Of a stretch of 64,000 nucleotides of DNA, positions 9,401 through 21,400 are shown one piece after another (position 1 is the first letter of the stretch; each line of letters opens with the position of its first letter). Origin of the DNA: an uncultured delta proteobacterium (GTDB lineage Bacteria > Desulfobacterota > Syntrophia > Syntrophales > UBA8958); contig CAISJV010000001.1 in the NCBI GenBank assembly GCA_903885795.1, positions 124,001-188,000 on the forward strand, given 5' to 3'. Under the pieces are notes generated by a model that worked only from the letters and a program-made list of their open reading frames with translations, was not told the DNA's origin and did no database searches. The translations under genes and the position numbers were made by a program.

Positions 9401-12400
9401 GGTGCGGGGGCGATGACGCTTTTCGGCACGGGCGGCGGTGGAGCCGAGGGACTTTATTTCGACAGTGGCACTCTCATCGGTGGGCATTGGGTGCCGGGGG
9501 AGGGGGGACCTGTAGTTTCAACGCCCCAGTACGGCGACATTACTTTAATCGCCGACAGCAGCGGCCCCAGCAGCATTGCGATTGTGAATAACGACGGTGG
9601 GGTATATTTCCCGATAATCCAGGGCTACGGCACGCTGACCATGCAACCGTTCAATCCCGCCTCTACCATCGGTCTTGCCGGTGGCCTGGGCGAGTTCAAT
9701 CTGGACAGCTTGGCGCTGGGAGCCATTACGGGATTTTCCGATATCGTCATCGGTCATCCGTCCGGCACTGGTTTCATTGACGTGGGCGCGATCGGCTGGG
9801 AAGTCCCCGGCTCCGCCAACCTGACGCTGCGAAACCCCGGTTCGAACAGTGAGGGCATGCATCTCGGCGGGACGCTAACGCTTGTTGAATCAAGCCTCAC
9901 CCTCAACACCACCGGCGTGGTGACGCAGGCTTCGGGCAGAACAGAGTCCGCAATTGTCACTTGGCAGCCATTTGACGATGCTGGTGGTACGCAGACGGTC
10001 GGCGGCATGGAAATAACAGCGACTAGTGGTTATGGAGGATTTACCGCTGCTGATGTGGCTCAAGTTGCCAATGGTGGTGCTCCAATTAATGGTCTTTTGA
10101 TTACAACACCGGTTGGGGGTTGGACGGTTGCACCCGGCGTAGGAAATACAAGCGTTTTCACCAGTACATCAGCTAATGCAAACGTGGGGGATATCAGTGT
10201 CTCTTTTTCCGGAGGCAGCGCGAATCCAACAGCAGTCACTACACAAGGTTATGTTGCAACTGCGGGTATCATCGCCGGCGGCCTGGAACTGCTGGGCACG
10301 GGCGGCTATTTCTTGTTAACTTCATCCTTAAACAATGTCAGTACACTGGCGGGTAACACTGGCGGCGTGGCATTCAACAATGGTAACAACAACCTTAACA
10401 TCAACACATTGAATACTACGGTAGGCCTGAATACCACCGATTTCGTCGCCATCAGTTCTAGTGGTCTGACGCAGAATCCAGCGATCAGCGCCACCAAGAT
10501 GATTAGCATCAACGGTGAAGTTACAAAGTGCGCTGGCGTGAGCTGCTGGATTGGCCCTGATGAACTTGGAGGCAGCGGCGACTGGAATACGGCGGGCAAT
10601 TGGTTTTACGGTTCAGTGCCAGGCAACACAGCTGCTGTCCGTATCATCACCGCCACCGCTGCACCAACGATTAATATTAGTAGTCCCACAACCGTAGGTT
10701 CCGTAGTCACTAATGCGGCTCTGACACAGGATGCTCCCATTATCGCCGCCAGCAGCCTGCTGCTGCTCGGCCATGAAGTTGACTACGTGCTTGAGAACGC
10801 GGATAACAGCGTTGGCACACTCGCCGGCGTCACCAAAAGTGTGAGTTTCACCAATCACGGCGCTTTCATAGTGGGCGGATTGACGGCGCAAGACAATGAC
10901 AATATCACCCTCAATACTACTCTGTCTGGCGCGGTTACCCAAACAGCGCCGATCCGGGCTTCCGGCCTCGAACTTCTCGGCCTCGGTGATTATACTCTCA
11001 AAAACACGCATAACCAAATCGGCACTCTGGCTGGTAACGTGGCTTCCGTCGAACTTGTCAACAATCGGACCCTCACCATCGGGACACTCAATACCAGTGG
11101 CCTCACGGCGACCGGGGACATCACGCTCACCGCAAAAGGCTTGAGCGAACAAGACGGTATCGACGTCTACAGCCCGCTCAAAAGCACCGGCGGCAATATC
11201 ACTCTCACCGGCTATGGCGGGAACAGCTCAGGCGGGTATGCTGGTTACGGTGTTTATATAGATAATACGGTGACGGCATCCGGCACTGACACTGGCAAAG
11301 GACATATTACCATCAACGGCTACGGTGGCAGCGACACGGGTGGTGGCTATGGCGGAAACGGTGTTGATATAGGCAGTGAGGGTGCGGTAACGACATCCGG
11401 CACCGGCAATATTTCCATCGCCGGCTACGCCGGCGCCGGCGGGTATGTCAGCGCTGGCGGCGACAGCGCTTACGGTGTTTATGTCGGTGGTTTGGTGAAA
11501 TCCACTGGTACCGGCGATATTATCATCGCCGGCACGGGCAGCAAAGGAATAAATGGAGGGAACGGCGGCGACGGTGTTTATGTCGGTGGTTTGGTGGAAT
11601 CCACTGGTGGCGGCAATATTTCCATCACCGGCACAGGCGGCAACGGGAGCGGTGATTGCGGCGATGGTTGCACTATAGGATACGGCGGAGATGGCGTTTA
11701 TGTGGACGGCTTTTACGGCGACGGCACGATATCAACAAGCGGCAGCTATATAGGGGATGTAACTGCCGGCAACAAAGGTACCATCTCCATAACGGGGACT
11801 GGTGGGTATGGCGGCTCATTCACACAATATCTTTATGATACTAGCTACGGCGACTCCGCCCACGGCGGCGATGGCGGTCAGGGTGTCTTCCTGGATTCCG
11901 CTACCATATCCACGGCAATCACGGTTACCGGCAATGTGGCCTCGAGTAGCAAGGTCGGCACCATCAACATCGAAGGCACAGGCGGCCAGGGCGGCAATAG
12001 TGTCAATGGTGATGGTGGTTTGGGCGGCGGTGGTGTCAGAATTTTCAGTAGTGATGTAACCACAAATACTGGCACCGGCAGTGTAGCCTCGAGCAGCAAG
12101 GTCGGCACCATCAACATCACCGGCACAGGCGGCCAGGGCGGCAATAGCAGCACGGACGGTTCTTATTCGGGCGACTCATATGGCGGCGATGGCGGTTATG
12201 GCGTCTATATAGAAAATATAGGTGGCGGCGGAGGGGCGGTTGCGCATTCCATAACCACGGCAACAACTACCGGTGCTGTAACCAACAGTACGGTTGGCAC
12301 TATCACCATCAGCGGCTATGGCGGCGATGGCGGCAATAGCACCTTTCCGAGCATCACCGCTAATGGCGGCTATGGCGGCTATGGTATCGAACTGATTGAC

Positions 12401-15400
12401 GAAATCACCGCGAACACTGTTACGGGTTCCGTAACGGCAAGCAGTGTCGGTGACATTACCCTGACCGGTGTTGGCGGCAAGGGGGGAGATGCAGTCGGTT
12501 ACGACAGTTCTTCGTCTGACGGCGGCAATGCCTACGGTGGCCCTGGCGGTACGGGAATATATATAGAATCCGCTGCTTATATTGCGACTGATGGAGCTAC
12601 CAGCACCATCATGTTGAACGGCACCGGCGGCGACGGCGGCGCGGCAACCGGCGGAAAAGGCGCTGTTGATGGTGGGTATGGCGGTTCTGGTTATGGCGGC
12701 TACGGCGGGACCGGTGTCGAAGTTTATGGTCAGATCGACACACCTGCCGGGAATGGAGCTACCAATATAGTTGGTAACGGCGGCGCCGGCGGTAGCGGCA
12801 CCGGAGGCCTTGACGATAATGGTGGCGCTTCTGGTTATGGCGGCGACGGCGGCTACGGTGTTTATATCGATAATACGGGTTTGGTGACGACATCCAGCGC
12901 CGGCGCTATTTCCATCAATGGCGTTGGCGGCGCTGGCGGTGCCAGCGATTATGGCTATGGCGGGTATGGCGGAGGCGGTGTTGAAATCGGTGGTACGGTG
13001 ACATCCGGCACCGGCGGTACTACCATCACCGGCATTGGTGGCAACGGCGGGCTGTATGGCGGTTCTGGCGGTGATGGTGTTTATATAGGTAATACGGTGG
13101 CATCCGGCGGCGCTATGTCCATAACCGGTACTGGTGGCGATGGCATTACTTCCGGAACCGGTGGTGACGGGGTGGTTATTGGCTACGGTTCGGAAGTGAG
13201 CTCTACGGGCGGCAACATTACCCTGGAAGGCACGACCGGGGCCGAGGGGTTTTACGATATCTCTGTGGAAAGCAGTCTTGTTTCCACGGGCGGCAACATT
13301 ACCCTGACCGGGCACGGCAGTGATCTTCGGTTGTTCGCTAGCTACGGCGCTTCAACCATTTCCGCAACGGGAAGTGGAACCGTCACCGGCAGCGGCTTCA
13401 ACTTCCTGACAGTGGATGGGGGGGACATAACATCCGGAGCTGGCAACATCAACTTAACGGCTGGTGAGATGGACTTTCTCTCGAATGGGAGGGTGCAATC
13501 CACAGGCAGCGGGCAGGTAAATCTGACCGCTACCGGACCGAATGGAATCATCCTGGGAGACTCATCCTATGCCAACAATAAAGGATATATTGGCTCGGAT
13601 ACCGCATCGGGAGACATTACCCTGACGACGGACAAGCTTACGGTCTGGAATCCAATCCCGGCCATGCCCCCGGATCTCCATCTATGGCGTATTAAGACAG
13701 ACGGCACCCTGGTAATCAAATCCTATTCGTCGGGAATCCCCATCGACCTGGGTACGGATACAAGCAACTTGAGCCTTAACAGCGATGCCCTCCATACCAT
13801 AACGGCGGGCATTCTGAAAGTCGGGGACAGTAGTGCGGGCGACATCACCATCACGGCCCCCATCGGATCCATGTCATCGGGAGGGACCTTATCGCTTCAG
13901 ACCGGGGGGTACATCTCCGGGTCATCGGAAAATACCATTACCGTTGATAATCTGGCCCTGAGAGCCGTTGGGGGCATCAATTTAACCGCTCCCAACAGTG
14001 TCACCACCCTGGCAGCGAATTCTACCGCGGGGAATATAGACTTCAACAATGCCGGCCCACTGACGATCGGGACAGTCAATGAGACTTCCGGTCTGACGGC
14101 GACAGGATATAATATTACCCTGAATACTGCGGGCAGTGTAACCCAGACAGAAACGGCGCCGATCAGCGCCGCCGGTCTGGAGTTGTTAGGCGCTGGTGCG
14201 AACTACACCCTGACAAATGCGGGCAATACGGTTCCAACGCTGGCTGGTAATACGGGATCCATAAATTTCACGAACAGCGGTGATCTCAAAGTCGGGACAG
14301 TCAACAGCACCGCGGGACTGACGACGACAGGGAATATTACCCTGAATGCTGCAGGCAGCGTAACTCAGACGGCGCCGATCGTCATCAACAATAGTGAAGC
14401 CGGTTTGGCGTTGTTAGGCGCTGGTGCGAACTACACTCTGACAAATGCGGGCAATGCGGTTCCAATGCTGGCTGGTAATACGGGATCCATAAATTTCAAG
14501 AACAACGGGGATCTTACGGTCGGAACCGTCAATAGCACCGCCGGACTGACGACAAGCGGTGACGTCTCTTTAATTTCGACAAATGGCATCATAGTCAACA
14601 ATAACATTAGCATGGGAGCGGATCGCACGCTTGTTTTAAGGGCGGATTCGGATGCAGATGGAGTCGGAACCGTAACATTCCCGACGGGATCTGTTACTTT
14701 CCCCGGAAGTCCCGGTACGGCTGTGGCCAATATCTTCTACAATCCTTCATCCTATGCCTCACCTACAGTTTACTCCGGGTATTTTACTGGCGGCGTCACG
14801 CCGACCGCATTCATGCTGGTCAATAGTGTGGATAATCTCCAGGCCTTAAATACAAACCTCGCCGGCGCCTATGCCCTGGGGAAGGATATTGACGCCAGCG
14901 CGACATCTTCATGGAACTCTGACGGGTCGGGTGGATTTTACGGATTTGCCCCTATCGGGAATGCCTCCACCTCCTTTACAGGAAAATTGTACGGGGACAA
15001 TCATACCATCAGCGGCTTGTTTATCGACCGTCCGGCGTCCTACTATGTAGGCCTCTTCGGTTATACCGGCGCCACTGCCGCCATTAAGAATGTCGGGCTG
15101 ACAAACGGGAATATTACCGGTAATATTGCTGTCGGTGGAATGGTGGGCATGAACTACGGCACCATCGCCAACTCCTACAGCACGGGGGCGGTGAGCGGTA
15201 CCGGCAACGGCATCGGCGGCCTGGTAGGGTATAATTACGGCGCGATCAGCAACTCCTACAGCACGAATGAAGTATCCGGCAGCGGAATCAGCAACTTAGG
15301 CGGGCTGGTGGGGTATAATGGCGGGGGTAGTTCCATCAGCAATTCCTACAGCACGGGGGCAGTGAGCGGCACCTCTACCGTCGGCGGACTGGTGGGATAC

Positions 15401-18400
15401 AATAGCGGTGGAACGATCAGCAATTCCTACAGCACGGGGGCAGTGAGCGGCACCTCTACCGTCGGCGGTCTGGTGGGGTATCATTACAGTGGCGCCATCA
15501 GCAATTCTTACAGCACCGGAGCGGTACCCGTCACCGGTAACAATATCGGCGGCCTGGTGGGGTTGAATTATAGTGGCACTACCACCAGCAGCTATTGGGA
15601 CACCGTGACGTCCGGCCGGTCGACCAGCGCCGGCGGCACGGGCAAGACAACCTCTGAAATGATGACACAGGCCACGTTCGTTGGTTGGGACTTTGCCAAC
15701 ACCTGGTGGATGTCCGAAGGAAATACCCGCCCCTTCCTGCGCTCGGAGTACAGCACCAATATAATCAATGCACACCAGTTGCAGTTGATGGGCATGAACG
15801 CGACCACCCTGGCGGCAAGCTATAGCCTGGCCAACAACATCGACATGTCAGAACTTACGAAGACGTCCGGATTGTGGAATACCTCAACGGGCTTCTTGCC
15901 GGTAGGCACTTTTACCGGCACCTTCGACGGTCTTGGCCGCACCATTAGCAACCTCACCATTAATCGTCCGGCTGAAAACAACATTGGCATGTTTAGCGCC
16001 ACCAGTGGCTTGGTGAAAAACATAGGTCTTCTCGGCGGCAGCGTTACGGGAGGGGCATCTGTAGGCGGACTGGCTGGAATTAATTCAGGCACAATCAGTA
16101 ACAGTTACAATACCGGCAGTGTGAATGCAACTGGACAAAGTAATGTTGGTGGACTGGTGGGGTATAACACTGGCACCGTCACCGACAGCCATGCCACCGG
16201 CAACGTGTCGAGTACGGGCAGCTCGGGCGGCGATGGCGGCGTCGGCGGATTGGTGGGAACCGACTATACAGGCATAGTCAGCAACAGCTATGCGACCGGC
16301 AACGTAAGCTCGTCAGCCCTTATTCGAGTAGGTGGGCTGGTGGGGTGGCAATACTACGAAGGTACAGGAGCAATCAGCAACAGCTATGCCACCGGCGACG
16401 TGTCGGGTGTGAACTATGTTGGCGGGCTGGTGGGAGAGGTCTACGGCGTCAGCCCAATCAGCAACAGTTATGCGACTGGCAATGTGTCGGGAACTGATCT
16501 GGTCGGCGGGCTGATAGGGAATATTTATTACAATGGAAGCGGCATCGTAAGCACCAGCTATTCAACCGGTCTTGTGACCGGAACAGGTTCCGGTGTCGGT
16601 GGGCTGGTGGGGCAAATGCAAGGCTCCGGCGGTGTAGTCAACGCCAGCTACTGGGATACGGATACATCGGGCAAGATTCAGGGCTTGGGCATGAACTTCG
16701 GCGGCACTTTCAACGCTACCGGCCTGACCACCATCCAGATGCAAACCGCAGCCAATTTCGACGGATTCAACTTCACCACCACCCCCGGCGCAGCGGGCAA
16801 CAACTGGATCATGGTTGATGCGGATGGAACATTGAACAATGCTGGCGCTGTGCTTGGCGCGACGCGCCCCATGCTGGCCTCTGAATACTCGACCGACATC
16901 AACAATGCGCACCAGTTGCAATTGATGAGCATGAACCTCGGTGCAAACTATACCCTGGCCAACAACATTGACCTTAGTCCGGAATTTGCCACTGTAGGCG
17001 GTAAATATACTGGTATGTGGGGAGCCGAAGGCTTCGTGCCGGTGGGTACCCTCGCGACCGCCTTTACGGGCACCTTCGACGGCCTTGGCCGTAACATCAC
17101 CGACCTCTATATCAACCGGCCCGGGACGAATTATGTCGGCCTTTTCGGGTACGCCAATTCCGCTACCATTAGAAATGTAGGGCTCGTCAATGGAGACATA
17201 ATCGGGCAAAGCGAGGTCGGTGGACTTGTCGGGCGGTTTGAAGCTACAGGAGGCGGAACCGCAACTATTACGAATTCATCTACCAGCGCTACCGTTAGCG
17301 GACTTAACAGGATCGGCGGACTTGTCGGAGTCCAGTTTTCCAGCGATGACGGCAGCATCAACACCATAGAGAATTCACACAGTACCGGCGCCGTTACGGG
17401 TAACTGGGACAACTATGATGCCGGCATCGGCGGGCTTGCCGGATTTCAGGAAGCTTGGGGAGGCACCTCGACCATTACGAATTCATATCACAGCGGTGGC
17501 CTTGTGAAAAACCTCGCCAGTGGCAGTACCGGCGGCCTTGTCGGATTTCAGGGTGCTAACGGCAGCACTCCGACGATTACTAACTCTTACAATACAGCTG
17601 AGGTAACCGGAACCAACTGGGTCGGCGGGCTGGTGGGGTATAACAGCGGCGGCAGCGTCAACAACAATTCTTACAACGCGGGAACGGTCAGCGGAACCGA
17701 TTATGTTGGCGGGCTCGTGGGATATAATACAAAAGTTGCGGAAAGTGGCGGTGACATCACTAATTCCTACAACACAGGAACGGTAAGCGGCAGCGGGCAT
17801 TCTGTCGGCGGCCTGGTGGGGGGGAATGCCGGCACCATTACCTATTCGAACAGCACGGGGATGGTGAGCGGCGCCAACAGCGTTGGCGGCCTGGTGGGAG
17901 GGAATTCCGGCACCATCGACAATTCCTACAGCACGGGGACGGTGGGCGGCAGCGGTGATTCTGTCGGCGGCCTGGTGGGGGGAAATGCCGGCACCATCAC
18001 CTATTCGAACAGCACGGGAGATGTAAGCGGCAGCGGTGACTCTGTCGGCGGCCTGGTGGGGGATAATAATGCTGGTGCCATCAGTAATTCCTTCAGCACG
18101 GGGATGGTGAGCGGTGCCAACAGCGTCGGCGGCCTGGTGGGGTGGAACTATGGCGGCAGCATCAGCGATTCTTACAGTACGGGGACAGTCAGTAGCACCG
18201 GTGGCTGGTATATCGGCGGCCTGGTGGGGAATAATGAGTCAACCGCAGTCACAAGCACCATCACCAGTTCTCACAGTACGGGAGATGTGACTGGCAGCGG
18301 TAATTTTGTCGGCGGCCTGGTGGGGCGAAATTATGGTGGTACGATCAGCATCAGCGATTCCCACAGCACGGGCGCGGTGAGCGGCAATGATTATGTCGGT

Positions 18401-21400
18401 GGCCTGGTGGGGTACAATGATATGGCCGGCATCAGCAATTCCTACAGCACGGGGACGGTTACCGGCAACTCAGAAGTCGGCGGTCTCGTGGGGCATACTG
18501 ATGGTAGTATCACCAATGCCCACAGCACGGGCGCGGTAAGCGGCAATTCTTATGTCGGCGGTTTAGCTGGTTATAATTTCGGCACCATCAGCGATTCATA
18601 CAGCACGGGCGCAGTCAGCGGCAATACTCATGTTGGTGGACTGGTGGGGTATAATATGAGCAGCATCACTAATTCCAACGCCACGGGAACGATTACCGGC
18701 ACTGGGACTGACTCCTTTGGCATCGGCGGACTGGTTGGCTATAACTCCGGCGCCATCAGCAATTCCTCCAGTTCCAGTAATGTAAGTGGTGACGGCTCTG
18801 TCGGCGGCCTGGTGGGGTATATGGATGCCGACGGTACTGTTGACAATTCCTACAGCACCGGAACCATAACCGGCGGCGACTACGGTCCTTCCGGCGGTTT
18901 GATAGGGATGAGTCTAGGCAATGTCAGCAATGCATATAGCACCGGCAGTGTCAACGTTGTAAATGGCAACGGCGCTCCCGGCGGACTGGTAGGGCTGAAT
19001 GAAGGCACCATCAGCAATTCTTATAGCACTGGTGATATAAGCGGCCAAGATACTGTCGGTGGTCTGGTAGGGCAGAATAGCCCTACCGGCAGTATCGCCA
19101 ATTCCTATAGCACGGGAGCGGTGACCGGAACAGGCGGTGCCATCGGCGGTCTGGTGGGAATGAATGAAGGCGCAATCAGTAATTCCTACAGCACGGGTAC
19201 GGCAAGTGGAAACTCATCTGTCGGCGGGCTGGTGGGCTTTAGTAATGGAGGCACAATCACCAACAGTTACTGGGATATGGACACATCCGGACAGACAACC
19301 AGCGCCGGCGGCACGGGCAAGACAACCGCCGAAATGATGGCACAGGGCACATACCCGCAGAGCTGGGATTTCACCGCGGCGGGCCCATGGCGGATTGTCG
19401 ATACGTCTTCCTACCCTTACCTGAAATGGCAATTCGGCGGTGCCTCCCCCCAGATCATCTCCGGCAACCTGCAAGATGACAACGGAGTCAATATTGCGGG
19501 TAGCGGCAGGGTCATCCAGACGGCAGTCGACGGGTCGCTCCTGGCCAAGACCACTACCGGGGCCAATGGCTTTTACTATTTGGCCCTGTCGGGCAACTCG
19601 GTCCCGGATAACGGCGCCCTTCTAACTTATGTAAGCGGCGATAATGATATTAAAGGCGCCCTGGTGTATCTCTCCAATGGGCAACATATAGCCGGTCAAT
19701 CCATTATTGACCATATGGTGAAAGTGAATAGCAGCGGCGGCGATATCTCTAACGCAACAATGAATACAGCTAAAGGGAGCCTTTCCTCCGCCGACATCCC
19801 TTATAGTGTTTCCGGTAATGATCTGACGGTGAATACAGGTTATGCCTTCGAAACAGCGAGCGGCATTGGTTACAATTATAACCTCAACGGCAACATCACG
19901 TCGGGGGGATACCAGACCTACAACCGTCCGCTGATCCTTTCCGCAAACGCGACCCTGACGAGCGGCAGCACAGGCGGCATCGCTTTTAACAATATTGTCA
20001 CTGCTGGAAATAACGCCTTGACTGTTTACGGAGGAAGCAGCGGCATAGAGATCAATGGCGCCCTGAGCACTAACAGCATCCTTTCGCTGACCAGCAGCGG
20101 TCCCATAACTCAACAGGCCGCCATAACGGCCAACACGCTGAATGTGACCAATACTGCCGCTGCAACCGATCTTAGTGCGGCAGGTAATGTCATTTCTTAC
20201 CTCGGAACCATCGATGCCACCGGCCAGGTCTTCTCCCTGAACAATACGGTGGCGCTGAATCAGACGGGTATCCTTAGGGCGGGCACTCTGAATCTGACCA
20301 ACACCGCCGCAACCGACCTGAGTTCCCAAAACAATGTCATTTCCAGCCTCGGCAATATCAATGCAACCGGTCAGGATTTCTCCCTGAACAATACTAGGGC
20401 GCTGGATCAGACAGGCCTCCTTACAGCGAATACATTCACTCTGACCAACACCGGCGCTGTCACCCAGAGCGGGAGCGGCGCTATCACCGCAGGCACCTTA
20501 AACCTGACGAGTACCGGGGGGATCAACCTGAGCGGTAATAACAATGTTGGATCCGTTCATCTGGCAAACAACACGTCGGGCAATGTCAATTACAACAGTG
20601 CGGTGGGCATTCAAAACACCTTGACCATCGACGGATCGAACGCCACACCGGGAGGGATATTCACCGCGACGGAAGCAACGGGCAACCTGAACGTCAATGG
20701 CGGGGATGGGCTAGGGAATATAACCACTCAGAGCGGCGATGTATCGTTGAAGGCCACAAGGGTGGACGGTGTTTTGATGATAACGGGAAATATCGATACG
20801 GGCTCCGGCGGGAACGTGACCCTGACAGCGGACAATATGTACCTGAGCGGCGTCATCAATGCAGGTGCCGGGAGCGGCAAGGTGGTAACTCTTCAGCCTA
20901 ACGCCAACACAACGGTTCAAGTAGGCTACGGGGCATTGGACGGTCCTGGACAGCTTGGCCTGACGGATCTGGAACTGCAGACAGTGACAGCGGACACATT
21001 AAGGGTCGGCAAGAGCACATCCGGGATAATGACGGTGACGGGTGGAGCCACTTTGACTTCCGCTCCGAAATTAAAATTGATCTCCGGCGCCGGGATCTCC
21101 GGGTCAGGCAATACGATTACCGTCTCGAATCTGGCCCTCTCCGGCGGCGCCGGGGTGGTGGATGTGACAACGGCAGCGGGAACGGTGGCCGCCCAGAACA
21201 CCTCCGGCGGAATAACGATCAGTAATACGCAGTCCACCGGCCTGACGGTGGGTGCTGTGGACGGTCTGTCGGGGCTTTCCAGCAACGGCGGGAACATCTC
21301 CCTGACGGAAACGATGGGTGATATAACCATCGCCAATACTGTGAATGCCGGGACGGGAAATGTGACCCTGAATGCAGCGGGCGCCCTGGTGAATGGTGTG

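Noticed and set aside
12176-13315. Minus-strand open frame of 379 codons inside the adhesin
   Set aside because: Composition mirrors the glycine-rich repeat; no independent coding signal.
7780-13330. Regularly repeated glycine-rich DNA that could be mistaken for a CRISPR or satellite array
   Set aside because: It stays in one open frame, the repeats vary by codon and spacing, and they encode beta-helix units of the adhesin.
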